A stretch of DNA of 49,579 nucleotides from Ectothiorhodospiraceae bacterium WFHF3C12 (lineage in GTDB: Bacteria; Pseudomonadota; Gammaproteobacteria; Nitrococcales; Nitrococcaceae). Location: the NCBI GenBank assembly GCA_013519935.1, contig JACDUA010000011.1:1-49579 (forward strand), written 5' to 3'. Below the pieces are notes generated by a model, which saw nothing but the letters and a program-made list of their open reading frames with translations, did no database searches and had not been told where the DNA came from. A program made the position numbers and the translations under genes. Below, one piece after another: positions 28,132 through 37,555 of this stretch (position 1 is its first letter; every line of letters begins with the position of its first letter).

Positions 28132-29955
28132 TTACGCCGCGCCAGCCTCGTCGTACAGGGACTCGATCAGGTCCCGGTATTTCTCGTAGATGTTGGAGCG
28201 GCGCACCTTCATGGTGGCCGTGACCTCATCGTCGTCGTGGTCCAGCTCCTTGGTCAGCAGCGCCACGCGCTTGACCTGGGCCACCCGGGGGAGCTGCTCG
28301 TTGGCCTGGGCCACCTCCCGGTCCACCAGGGCGCGAACGCGCTCGTTCTCGGCCAGGCTGCGGAAGGTGGTATAGGCAATCCCCTGCTCCTCCGCCCATT
28401 TCGAGACCGTCTCGAAGTCGATCTGGATCAGCGCCGCCACATAGCGGCGGCGCTCGCCCACCACCACGCATTCCTTGATGAACGGACTGGCCTTGACCGT
28501 GTTCTCTATCTCGGACGGCGAGAGGTTCTTGCCGCCGGCGGTGATCATGATGTCCTTCTTCCGGTCCACCATACGCACCTGGCCGTCGGTGATTTCCACT
28601 ACGTCGCCAGTGTGCAGCCAGCCGTCCCGGATGGTCTCCCGGGTCGCCTGCTCGTTCTTGTAGTAGCCCATGAAGACCATGCCGCCGCGCACCAGCAGCT
28701 CGCCGTCCTCGGCCACCTTGAGCTCGGTGCCCACGGTGGCCTCGCCCACGGTGCCGGGCATGAAGGCATCGACGCGTTGCCCGGTGACCATGCCGGTGGT
28801 CTCGGTCTGGCCATAGACCTCCAGCAGGGGAATGCCGATGGTCCGGAAGAAACGGATGATGTCCGGGGCAATGGGCGCCGCCCCGGTCACGGCCGCGCGG
28901 CAATCGCGCAGGCCGACGAAGTTCTGCAGGGCGCGGAATACCAGCAGGTACCAGAACCCGAAGACGAGCCGCTGTCGCAGACTCAATGCGCTGTGCGGCA
29001 GCAGATGCATGGGCTCGCAGTCGGCCATGGCCCGCCGGTAGAGCCAGCGCCGCAGTCGCCCGCTCTCCAGCATCTTGATGTGGATGGCGGAATGCAGCTT
29101 CTCCCAGATGCGCGGCACACCCAGAAAGACCGTGGGAGCGACCTCGCGCAGGTCCTCCTGCACCGTTCGCAGCGACTCGCCGAAGTTGACCAGCATGCCG
29201 AGATACACCGGCGCGAAATTCGTCGTGGCCTGCTCCGCCACGTGGCACAGCGGCAGATACGACAGCAGCGTGTCGTCGGCGGTCAGGCCCAGCCGTCCGA
29301 TGATCCCCGGCGCGGCATCGTGGATGTTGCGGTAGCTGATCATCGCGCCCTTGGGCTTGCCGGTGGAGCCCGAGGTGTAGATCATCAGCGCCAGATCCTC
29401 CATGGACTGCTCATCCAGCAGCGTCCCGGCGAGCTGCGGCTGTTCCGCGTCCAGCTCGGCCCCCATGCCCTCGACGTCCTCGAACGAGAGCAGATCCGGC
29501 TCGTCGTAGCGATGCAGCCCCTTCATGTCGACGACGACGATCTTGCGAAGCTCGGGCAGATCCGGCCAGGCCTCCAGCACCTTGTCGGCCTGCTCCTGAT
29601 CCTCGCAGACGGCGATCTGGACGTCGGCGTGGCCCAGCACGTAGCTCACCTCGGGCGTCGGGCTGGTGGGATAGACACCGACCGTGACGGCACGAACGAT
29701 GCCGGCCCCCATCTGCGCGAGCACCCACTCGCTGCGATTCTCGGAGATCACGCCCAGATGCCCGCCGGGCGCCAGACCGATACGGCGCAGGCCGAGACCG
29801 AAATGCCGCGCGCGGCGGTAGTAGTCGGCCCAGGTGATGGGATGCCAGATACCAAAGTCCTTCTGCCTCAGCGCCACCCGGTCGGGGTGGTGCCGCGCAT
29901 GGTGCCGCAGCATCTGCGGCAGGCTCAGGTTCGGCAGATCCAGTTGCTCCGACAT
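28132..29955 (-). CDS. AMP-dependent long-chain acyl-CoA ligase
   Basis: A 607-residue ANL-superfamily enzyme that adenylates a carboxylic acid and transfers it to CoA. The AMP-binding signature YTSGSTGKPKG is at about residues 193-203, followed by LPLCHVAEQ, the acyl-binding VTGAAPIAPDIIRFFRTIGIPLLEVYGQTET and the hinge/C-terminal motifs GWLHTGDVVEITDGQVRMVDRKKDIMITAGGKNLSPSEIE. ATG with GGAGG eight bases upstream. It lies 35 bases after livF as the last gene of a Liv-type ABC operon. This linkage suggests that the transporter brings in an organic acid that this enzyme activates. Chain length or aromatic preference is not decidable. Confidence 0.92.
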   Translation of the reverse strand: MSEQLDLPNLSLPQMLRHHARHHPDRVALRQKDFGIWHPITWADYYRRARHFGLGLRRIGLAPGGHLGVISENRSEWVLAQMGAGIVRAVTVGVYPTSPTPEVSYVLGHADVQIAVCEDQEQADKVLEAWPDLPELRKIVVVDMKGLHRYDEPDLLSFEDVEGMGAELDAEQPQLAGTLLDEQSMEDLALMIYTSGSTGKPKGAMISYRNIHDAAPGIIGRLGLTADDTLLSYLPLCHVAEQATTNFAPVYLGMLVNFGESLRTVQEDLREVAPTVFLGVPRIWEKLHSAIHIKMLESGRLRRWLYRRAMADCEPMHLLPHSALSLRQRLVFGFWYLLVFRALQNFVGLRDCRAAVTGAAPIAPDIIRFFRTIGIPLLEVYGQTETTGMVTGQRVDAFMPGTVGEATVGTELKVAEDGELLVRGGMVFMGYYKNEQATRETIRDGWLHTGDVVEITDGQVRMVDRKKDIMITAGGKNLSPSEIENTVKASPFIKECVVVGERRRYVAALIQIDFETVSKWAEEQGIAYTTFRSLAENERVRALVDREVAQANEQLPRVAQVKRVALLTKELDHDDDEVTATMKVRRSNIYEKYRDLIESLYDEAGAA

Positions 29956-29990
29956 GCCAGCTACCTCCGGAATCGGGCCGCGCCTGGCGG

Positions 29991-30806
<816 letters not shown>

Positions 30807-30835
30807 GGGCACCTTCCAAACGGTCCTGTCGGGTC

Positions 30836-32011
30836 TCAGTCCAGCTCGATCCAGTCGGACACGGGCACCATACGGCCCTCGGATACATCCGCCCGGTAGA
30901 TCCGTCCCACCGGTATGGAGTTGCCGCTGAAGCTGAACTTCTTGCCGATCAGCCCGCCGGTGTCGATGTTCTCCATCTCCTCGATGCTCTTGCGCATGTT
31001 GGTGCCGTTGAGCTCACGGCCGGCGTCCAGGGTGTGCTCGGCGATACGCTGCATGAGAATCCCGGCCACCCAGCCCTGGGTATAGGTGGTCGCCTGGTAC
31101 TCGTCGTGCATCTCGCGGATGGTCTGCAGCAACGGGGCCTCATCGGCGTTTTCGTCGTAGTAATAGCGATAGGGCATCACGCCGAGGAAGCCTTCAGCGG
31201 TCTCGCCCATCTGGTCGATGATGCCCTGCTCCATGGTGTAGATGGTGCCCATGAAGCGGGTGTCCAGGCGCATCTGCCGGGCCTGCTCGATGAACGCCGG
31301 GATGGGCGAGAGGACATAGCCGTGCATGATGGCGTAGTCCGGCCGGGCGCGGCGCAGCTCCAGCGCGGCGGCGGAGACGTCGGCGCTGCCGGGCGGCGTG
31401 ACGATGGTCGTGGCCACCTCCAGCCCCAGATCCTCGGCCATCTTCTTGCCGCCCTCGATGGGATCACGGCCGAACTCCGTGTCCGAGTGGATGAAGGCCA
31501 CGCTGGCGCCGGGGTTCTCGTCGGCGATGTACTCCAGGAGGATGCCCACCTGCTCACCGTAGTCCGGCCCGAGCAGGAACTGCATGGGGTACTCCTCGGG
31601 GTTGTTGATCTCCGAAGCGAAGGAGGCGCCGGTCATCAGGATGTCCCGCCGTTCCAGCTCCGGCTCGATGGACTGCTGGAAAGCCGTGGAATCGCCGAAG
31701 TAGAAGGTCACGTCCTCGCTACTGGTGATGCGCCGGAACACCGCCACGGACTGGTCGGCGTCGTAGCCGGTGTCCTCGCCGATGTAGCGCACCTGCCGGC
31801 CGCGGATGCCGCCCTGGCTGTTGACCCATTCCACGTAATCATTGATACCGCGGTTGAACTGGATGCCCGCGAACGCGAACGGGCCGGTCATGGGCACGGA
31901 CGCGCCGATGACAATCTCTTCCTTGTCCTGGGCACCGGCACTGCCGGCCACCATCATGGCGGCGGCGGCCACCGGCCAGATCATGACTGCGAGCTGCTTT
32001 CTTATCGACAT
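30836..32011 (-). CDS. Liv-type periplasmic substrate-binding protein
   Basis: A 391-residue secreted protein from the ATG at 32011, preceded by GGGGAGGG. The signal peptide MSIRKQLAVMIWPVAAAAMMVAGSAGA is followed by the type I binding fold (EIVIGASVPMTGPFAFAGIQFNRGINDYVEWVNSQGGIRGRQVRYIGEDTGYD). It carries the typical FYFGDSTAFQQSIEPELE and SVAFIHSDTEFGRDPIEGGKKMAEDLG blocks. The frame stays open for 330 codons upstream across livM, but that part is a shadow. In the family, ligands range from branched-chain amino acids to aromatic and short fatty acids. The acyl-CoA ligase in the operon favours a carboxylic acid. Confidence 0.9.
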   Translation of the reverse strand: MSIRKQLAVMIWPVAAAAMMVAGSAGAQDKEEIVIGASVPMTGPFAFAGIQFNRGINDYVEWVNSQGGIRGRQVRYIGEDTGYDADQSVAVFRRITSSEDVTFYFGDSTAFQQSIEPELERRDILMTGASFASEINNPEEYPMQFLLGPDYGEQVGILLEYIADENPGASVAFIHSDTEFGRDPIEGGKKMAEDLGLEVATTIVTPPGSADVSAAALELRRARPDYAIMHGYVLSPIPAFIEQARQMRLDTRFMGTIYTMEQGIIDQMGETAEGFLGVMPYRYYYDENADEAPLLQTIREMHDEYQATTYTQGWVAGILMQRIAEHTLDAGRELNGTNMRKSIEEMENIDTGGLIGKKFSFSGNSIPVGRIYRADVSEGRMVPVSDWIELD

Positions 32012-32031
32012 ATCGCTACCCTCCCCACCGT

Positions 32032-33075
32032 TCACGTACGGAACGGCCACAAGTGGAAGAAACGCCGGATCCGGCGCCAGATTTCCGCGAGCCCGAGGGG
32101 CTCGAAGAGCAGAAAACCCACGATCAGCAGTCCGAATACCACGGTCCGCACCGGTGACAGCACCGCCGATGCGTTCTCCATGAAAAGCCCCAGGAAATCG
32201 ATGCCGTAGCGGAGCAGTTCCGGCACCAGGGTCATGAATATCCCGCCCAGGATACTGCCGAGCATGCTGCCCATGCCGCCCACGATCACCGCCGCAAGCA
32301 GGAATATGGACATCAGCAGCGGGAAGCTCTCGGGATTGATCGAGCCGAAGAAATAGGCATAAAGCCCGCCTGCCATGCCGGCGTAGAAGGCGGAGATGCC
32401 GAAGCTCATGAGCTTGTAGCGGGGCAGGTCGATCCCCAGCACCGAGGCGGATATGTCCCGGTCGCGTATGGCAATGAAGGCCCGGCCGATCCGGGTGCGG
32501 AACAGGTTCGAGGCCAGCAGCAGCATGACCACCGTCACGGGTACCACCAGCCAGTAGAAGGTATCCGGATTCTCCAGGGCCACGCCGAAGGCTGACGGGG
32601 GCTCTATGCCGATGCCCCGTGTGCCGTTGGTCACGCTTTCCCAGTTCTTGAAGATGAACAGCAGGATGAAGGAGGCGGCGATGGTGGCAATGGCGAGATA
32701 CAGCCCCTTCACGCGCAGGCTCGGCAGTCCCGCGATCAGCCCGACGCCGGTCGCCACCACCGACCCCGCCAGCAGGTTCACGGGAAACGGGCTGCCGGTG
32801 TGATTCTCCAGCCAGGCCACCGTGTAGGCACCAACGCCCATGAAAGCCGCCTGCCCCAGGCTGACTTGCCCCGTGTAACCGGTGAGCACGTTGAGGCCCG
32901 TCACCGCGATGACGTTGATCGACACCAGGCAGACCAGGTAGAGCCAGTAGAGATTCGCGACGAATGGGAACCCCGCGAGCGCCGCCAGCAGCACGCCGAA
33001 CCACGCCCACTGCGTCCGCGTGCGGAACAGGGCCTCGTCGGCCGCGTAGGTCTCCTTGGGTGATCCGATGCGCAT
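32032..33075 (-). CDS. livM: Liv-type ABC permease (LivM)
   Basis: A 347-residue inner-membrane permease from the ATG at 33075 (MRIGSPKETYAADEALFRTRTQW). About ten helices; family signatures are NVLTGYTGQVSLGQAAFMGVGAYTVAWL near the start and AFIAIRDRDISASVLGIDLPRYKLMSFGISAFYAGMAGGLYAYF in the cytoplasmic loop. It starts 28 bases after the livH stop and is followed after 20 bases by the binding protein. A weak, distant AGGGGAG upstream leaves the start less certain. Confidence 0.92.
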   Translation of the reverse strand: MRIGSPKETYAADEALFRTRTQWAWFGVLLAALAGFPFVANLYWLYLVCLVSINVIAVTGLNVLTGYTGQVSLGQAAFMGVGAYTVAWLENHTGSPFPVNLLAGSVVATGVGLIAGLPSLRVKGLYLAIATIAASFILLFIFKNWESVTNGTRGIGIEPPSAFGVALENPDTFYWLVVPVTVVMLLLASNLFRTRIGRAFIAIRDRDISASVLGIDLPRYKLMSFGISAFYAGMAGGLYAYFFGSINPESFPLLMSIFLLAAVIVGGMGSMLGSILGGIFMTLVPELLRYGIDFLGLFMENASAVLSPVRTVVFGLLIVGFLLFEPLGLAEIWRRIRRFFHLWPFRT

Positions 33076-33103
33076 TGACTCGCTGCCGCTCCCCTGCCGT
33101 CGC

Positions 33104-33982
33104 CTACAAACGCTCGATCTCGCGCGTGCCGAACAGGCCCCAGGGCCGGACCAGCAGCACCACCAGCAGAATGCTGAAGGTGAAAAGCTGCTCGTACTCA
33201 CCGCCAAGATAGACGCCGGCCACCGATTCCACCCAACCGATCAACACGCCGGCCAGGAGCGCCCCGAGCACACTGTCGAGCCCGCCGACGATCACCACCA
33301 CCAGCACGGTGAGGCCGAATACGCCCATGCTGGATGAGGCGCCGCTGATGGCACCCAGCAATATCCCGGCGCCCGCCGCCAGCAACCCGGCCAACGCCCA
33401 GGCCAGGCTGTACACCGCGGGGACGTTGATGCCCATCGCATATGCGGCCCCCTGGTCTGAAGCGGTCGCACGCAACGCCACGCCGCCACGCCAGAAGCGG
33501 AACAGCAGTAGAAAGACGGCGATCACACCGGCGGCGATAACGAAGCTCCAGAAGGTCTTCGGCGCGACGAAGGCGTCGCCGATGAAGATAGGGTCCCGCG
33601 GCAACAAGTCCGGGAGACTGCGCGGGTTCGCGGTCCAGATGATCTCCACCAGCCCGACCAGCACGCTCGACAGCCCGATGGTCACCATGAACACCGAGAT
33701 GGGGTTCTCCCCCAGCAACGGGCGGATGGCCGTGCGCTCCAGGACGAAACCCAGCAGCGCACCCCCCAGCAGGGCGAGGATGACGGCGAGCCAGAGCGGC
33801 AGCGCCATGCCGGCGCCGAAGCCGATGAACAGATAGGCACCCACCATGAGCATCTCGCCGATGGCGAGATTGATCACCCGCGTGGCCTTGTAGATCAGGA
33901 CGAAGGCGACACCCGTGAGGGCGTAGAGCCCGCCCCGGCCCAGGCCGGCCAGGCTGACCTCGAACAGGAACAGCCAGTCCAT
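33104..33982 (-). CDS. livH: Liv-type ABC permease (LivH)
   Basis: A 292-residue inner-membrane permease. The ATG at 33982 overlaps the livG stop (ATGA), which settles the start (MDWLFLFEVSLAGLGRGGLYALTGVAFVLIYKATRVINLAIGEMLMVGAYL). The conserved cytoplasmic loop GGVALRATASDQGAAYAMGINVPAVYSLAWALAG and the terminal GGEYEQLFTFSILLVVLLVRPWGLFG are typical. It forms the channel with LivM. Confidence 0.93.
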   Translation of the reverse strand: MDWLFLFEVSLAGLGRGGLYALTGVAFVLIYKATRVINLAIGEMLMVGAYLFIGFGAGMALPLWLAVILALLGGALLGFVLERTAIRPLLGENPISVFMVTIGLSSVLVGLVEIIWTANPRSLPDLLPRDPIFIGDAFVAPKTFWSFVIAAGVIAVFLLLFRFWRGGVALRATASDQGAAYAMGINVPAVYSLAWALAGLLAAGAGILLGAISGASSSMGVFGLTVLVVVIVGGLDSVLGALLAGVLIGWVESVAGVYLGGEYEQLFTFSILLVVLLVRPWGLFGTREIERL

Positions 33983-34794
33983 CAGGCCGCCTCCGATTCG
34001 CCGCGCAGGCGCCGGCGCAGGGTGGTCATGTCGTCGGTGCCCAGATAGGCCTCGATGACCTCCGGGTTCGCCTGCACCGTCTCCGGCCGGCCGCTGGCGA
34101 TCACCTGGCCGAAGTTGAGCACGTAGACCTGATCGGAGATGTCCATCACCATGCCCATGTCGTGCTCGACCATGAGAATGGTCACGCCCCATTGCTCCTT
34201 CACGTCCAGGATGAACCGGGCCATATCCTCCTTCTCCTCCCGGTTCATGCCCGCCACCGGCTCGTCCAGCAGCAGCAGCCGCGGCCGCATGGCCAGTGCC
34301 CGGGCCAGCTCGACGCGCTTCTGCAGGCCGTAGGGCAGGGCCGCCACGGGGTGCCGGCGAATGTGGTCGATCTCGAGGAAGTCGAACACTTCCCGCTCGA
34401 TCTGCTCACGGATCTGCGTTTCCTCGCGCCGGGCACGCCCCAGATACCACAGGGCCGAGAACAACCCAGTGCGGGTCCGCACGTGGGCCCCGAGCTTGAC
34501 GTTGTCCAGCACGGTCATGCCCCGGAACAGGGCAATGTTCTGGAACGTCCGGCCGATGCCCAGCGCCGCCCGTTGCGGGCAGCGCAGCGCGCTGATGTCG
34601 CGCCCCTCGAACAGGACACGCCCCGCCTGCGGTCGGTAGAAGCCGGAGACGGCATTGAACAGCGAGGTCTTCCCCGCGCCATTCGGGCCAATAAGCGCCG
34701 TGATGCCGCCGGCCTCCACGGTCACGCTGACCGCGTTAAGGGCGTTCACGCCGCCAAAGGACAGGCTGACATTGTCGACTTCCAGGGTGCTCAC
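33982..34794 (-). CDS. livG: Liv-type ABC transporter ATPase (LivG)
   Basis: A 270-residue ATPase with a GTG start at 34794; the ribosome site is weak. Motifs: Walker A GPNGAGKTSLFNAVSG, Q-loop GIGRTFQNIALF, a degenerate signature ALPYGLQKRVELARAL (LSYG-type, normal for LivG), Walker B LLLLDEPVAGMN and H-loop MVEHDMGMVMDISD. First gene of the operon livG-H-M-binding protein-F-acyl-CoA ligase. The 367 bases upstream contain an AT-rich palindrome and a possible short leader peptide. Confidence 0.94.
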   Translation of the reverse strand: MSTLEVDNVSLSFGGVNALNAVSVTVEAGGITALIGPNGAGKTSLFNAVSGFYRPQAGRVLFEGRDISALRCPQRAALGIGRTFQNIALFRGMTVLDNVKLGAHVRTRTGLFSALWYLGRARREETQIREQIEREVFDFLEIDHIRRHPVAALPYGLQKRVELARALAMRPRLLLLDEPVAGMNREEKEDMARFILDVKEQWGVTILMVEHDMGMVMDISDQVYVLNFGQVIASGRPETVQANPEVIEAYLGTDDMTTLRRRLRGESEAA

Positions 34795-34867
34795 GGGAGC
34801 TGTCTACCCCTATCCGAAACCGTGGACGGAATCGCTCCCGCAGCGCACGGGAGCGGGCCGATGCCTC

Positions 34868-34969
34868 TTACGACGGCCGGCGGCTCCTGCAGGTCTCGAT
34901 GGGATCGGGCAGCGCTCTGAGAGTCGAATCGTCCGGAAAGGCGGACACGTACGCGACAATTGCCAACAT
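34868..34969 (-). CDS. Possible 33-residue leader peptide upstream of livG
   Basis: ATG at 34969 with GGAGGAG seven bases upstream, one of the better ribosome sites in the window. It encodes MLAIVAYVSAFPDDSTLRAL and ends with TAA at 34868-34870, 73 bases before livG. It has no run of regulatory codons that I can interpret and may be chance. Confidence 0.25.
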   Translation of the reverse strand: MLAIVAYVSAFPDDSTLRALPDPIETCRSRRPS

Positions 34970-34987
34970 CGGGAATCTCCTCCACTA

Positions 34988-35019
34988 CATAATTGTTATT
35001 CTTAATAATAGCTATTATG
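34988..35019. promoter_or_regulatory. AT-rich imperfect palindrome, probable operator
   Basis: CATAAT at 34988-34993 and ATTATG at 35014-35019 bound a dyad in which about 13 of 16 positions pair. With about 80% A+T it stands out in a window of very high GC. Position between two divergent transcription units suggests a transcription-factor site (TetR-, GntR- or FadR-like size). Confidence 0.55.
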
Positions 35020-35161
35020 TCAGGAGACTACTCAGGGCCGTAACCCCCCGTCAATCGTCGAATCCGACGATAGGAACGGCACCCGGTGCCGTCGATTAAG
35101 GCTCTCCCGGCCGGAATGATAGTCTTGTGTCAGTGTTCTCCCTCGCGCCAAGGAACCTTGC

Positions 35162-36430
35162 ATGCATGTCGTCGTAGTCGGCGGCGGTTTGATCGGCACG
35201 CTTTCGGCCTATTTCCTGCACCGCGGCGGCCTGCAGGTCACGTTGATCGAGCGCAACGCCGACCTGGCCGCCGAGTGCAGCTTCGCCAACGGCGCCATGC
35301 TTCACGCCAGCCATGGCGAGCCTTGGAACTCGCCCGCCGCCATACGCCAGCTTCTGGGCTGGATGGGCCGCGAGGCCTCCCCCATGCTGCTACGGCCGAC
35401 CCGCCTGCCCTACCTGCTGGGCTGGGGGGTGCGCTTCCTGGCCAACAGCACCTCCCGCCGGCACCGGGAGGCCACCCTGGCCAACACCCGGCTGGCACGA
35501 TACAGCCAGGCCCGCATGGAAGAGATTCGCGACCATGCGGATATCCAGTACGACCAGGCCCGACGTGGCATCGCCAAGGTCTTCTGGGACCAGGCGGCGC
35601 TGTCCGAGGCGCTCTCCCTGTCCCGGATCATCGAGCCGCTGGGCATCCCTTTCGAGACCTGGTCGGCCCAGGCACTGGTGGACGCCGAGCCGGCCCTGGG
35701 CGCCAACGCCCGGCACCTGGCCGGCGCCATCTACTACCCGGACGACGAAACCGGCGACCCGCACCTGTTCACCACCGGGCTCGGGGCGTTCTGCGCGGCC
35801 CTGGGCGTGGACCTACGCACGGGCGTGACCGCCCGCCGGCTTGTTCTGGAACGCGGGCGGGTTGCCGGGGTCGAGACGGATCAGGGCGCGATTCCGGCGG
35901 ATACCGTCGTCCTGGCCACGGGCGCGGAGGCGCCGCGGCTTGCCCGGGATGTCGGAATCCGGCTGCCCATCGAACCGGTGAAGGGCTACTCCGTGACCGT
36001 GGACGGTGCCGGACTCGACGAACTCCCCCGGCTGCCCCTCATCGACGATCACCACAAGGTGGTCCTGACGCGCCTGGGCGAGCGCCTGCGGGCTGCCGGC
36101 ACGGCGGAGTTCACCGGCCTGGACACGGCGATCAACCGCGAACGCATTCAGCTGCTTATGCACCAGCTTGGTGCGATCCTGCCGGGGCTGCGCGACCCGC
36201 TCTTCGCGGCGCCACGCAGTGAGTGGGCGTGCCTGCGCGCCATGACGCCGGACGGCCCGCCCATTGTCGGCCGCACCCGGGTGGACAACCTCTGGGTCAA
36301 TGTCGGCGCCGGGCACATGGGCTGGACATTTGCCGCCGGTATGGGCGCCCTGCTCGCCGACCTGCTGACCGGCCGTTCCCCCGGACTCGATCCGGAACCC
36401 TATCGCCCCGACCGCTATCGCGGACTGTGA
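35162..36430 (+). CDS. dadA: FAD-dependent D-amino acid dehydrogenase (DadA family)
   Basis: A 422-residue flavoprotein of the DAO family that oxidises D-amino acids and feeds electrons to the respiratory chain. ATG at 35162 with AAGGA eight bases upstream. The N-terminal dinucleotide fold reads MHVVVVGGGLIGTLSAYFLHRGG. The DadA-specific SFANGAMLHASHGEPWNSP follows at about 40-58, the second FAD-binding segment ADTVVLATGAEAPRLARDVG at about 243, and the C-terminal PDGPPIVGRT and NVGAGHMGWTFAAGMGALLADLL. No alanine racemase (dadX) or Lrp-type regulator gene is adjacent, so the exact substrate is open. Confidence 0.9.
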   Translation: MHVVVVGGGLIGTLSAYFLHRGGLQVTLIERNADLAAECSFANGAMLHASHGEPWNSPAAIRQLLGWMGREASPMLLRPTRLPYLLGWGVRFLANSTSRRHREATLANTRLARYSQARMEEIRDHADIQYDQARRGIAKVFWDQAALSEALSLSRIIEPLGIPFETWSAQALVDAEPALGANARHLAGAIYYPDDETGDPHLFTTGLGAFCAALGVDLRTGVTARRLVLERGRVAGVETDQGAIPADTVVLATGAEAPRLARDVGIRLPIEPVKGYSVTVDGAGLDELPRLPLIDDHHKVVLTRLGERLRAAGTAEFTGLDTAINRERIQLLMHQLGAILPGLRDPLFAAPRSEWACLRAMTPDGPPIVGRTRVDNLWVNVGAGHMGWTFAAGMGALLADLLTGRSPGLDPEPYRPDRYRGL

Positions 36431-36451
36431 GGGCGCGGCCGGCCGCGGCGC

Positions 36452-37243
36452 TCAACCCAGTTGGTAAGCCTGGCGCCAGAGCACCTCGTCCAGGAACCCC
36501 GCACGGTGGTAGAGCCGCTCCACGGCCGGATCGGGCACCACCACGACACTCTCGGCGCCCTCCGCGTAGCTGCGCGCCAGCACGGCGTCCACCAGCGCGC
36601 GGGCGATGCCGCGGCCTCGGTACGGGACGCGGGTGACCAGCAGATTGAGAAAATAGTCCGCCCCGGCGCGAAAGAAGCTCACGCCGGCCACTGCCGACGC
36701 GCCGTCGTAGGCGAGCAGAAAGGCCCCGCAATGGCGGAGCTCGCCCAGCCGGCGGGCCCGCTCGGCACGCAGGCTGTCGGTACTGGGCAACCGCTCGGTG
36801 GACATGAACGCCTGCTGCTTGACCCGCACGAAGTCGTCCAGCTGCGGCTCACCGCCTTCGACGAGACTCAGCCCGGCCGGCAGCGGCAACGGTTCGGACG
36901 GGGCACCGCCATGATGCGCCATGTAACGCGCCTCGAACGCCGGCCGGGCACCCTGGTTGCAGAGCGCGTGCCGCAACCGGGTATCGCGGACGCGTTCGTC
37001 CACCCATAGGGTCAGGGGGCCGGTGGGAAAATGGCAACGGCACTCCGCCAGCGCCGCGGGCAGGGCGTCGGCATGAAGCTGGTCGGCCAGCGTCACGACG
37101 CCAAAGGGGAGGTCGTCCTGGCGGTACCAGCCGTAGCGCCCTTCAGCGAAACGGTAGCCCGCCGGGTCCTGCTGCCGGGTCCATAGCCGGATGCGTCGGG
37201 CAATACGCTCGGTGCGTGCTTCGTGTTCGATGGGCGCTTCCAT
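36452..37243 (-). CDS. GNAT family N-acetyltransferase
   Basis: About 263 residues from the ATG at 37243 (MEAPIEHEARTERIARRIRLW); an ATG at 37258 and a TTG at 37288 are in frame upstream but have poorer ribosome sites. The catalytic GNAT module is in the C-terminal half, with FLLAYDGASAVAGVSFFRAGADYFLNLLV and the acetyl-CoA loop VPYRGRGIARALVDAVL. It ends YHRAGFLDEVLWRQAYQLG. The N-terminal 120 residues may be a degenerate second GNAT domain. Convergent with the dadA-like gene. Substrate unknown. Confidence 0.85.
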   Translation of the reverse strand: MEAPIEHEARTERIARRIRLWTRQQDPAGYRFAEGRYGWYRQDDLPFGVVTLADQLHADALPAALAECRCHFPTGPLTLWVDERVRDTRLRHALCNQGARPAFEARYMAHHGGAPSEPLPLPAGLSLVEGGEPQLDDFVRVKQQAFMSTERLPSTDSLRAERARRLGELRHCGAFLLAYDGASAVAGVSFFRAGADYFLNLLVTRVPYRGRGIARALVDAVLARSYAEGAESVVVVPDPAVERLYHRAGFLDEVLWRQAYQLG

Positions 37244-37555
37244 GTGGGTTTCCGGCATTGGCTGCAGCGCTATGTTGCACCGCGCCAATCAACGCCGCAA
37301 GCGGCGGACTGGCGCGCCGACATCGTGGTCGGGCGGACTACACTCAGGGAAAAGGCCCGGCAGCCGGCATATCTCGCCGAATCGTTCCGGCGGCGGCGCT
37401 CGCGGCAGGCGTTGCGAAGCTACGCTTTTGCGGGGACCGACGCAACCTGCCCGACGCGCCACGCACCGTCGGCTCGCATTCGCGCAGAGCCGGACGGACC
37501 GGACCGGCAATCGCCGACGCCGACGGACAAGGACGGAACAACGAAGAGGCCGCGC
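37244..37555. other. 312-base divergent intergenic region
   Basis: Lies between the GNAT gene and the antiporter gene. Only a small GCCGC/GCGGC dyad near 37294-37306 and a TACACT word near 37338 are visible. No gene is supported, although the antiporter frame is open across it. Confidence 0.4.

Larger units (their letters stand above)
34795..35161. other. Divergent control region between livG and the dadA-like gene
   Basis: 367 bases without a supported gene. It contains the 32-base AT-rich palindrome at 34988-35019 and a 33-codon reading frame at 34868-34969 (minus strand). Promoter hexamers are not obvious on either strand. Confidence 0.6.

Noticed and set aside
32012-33010. N-terminal extension of the Liv binding protein in frame to 33010
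   Set aside because: Overlaps livM in another frame; the true start at 32011 has a strong ribosome site and a signal peptide.
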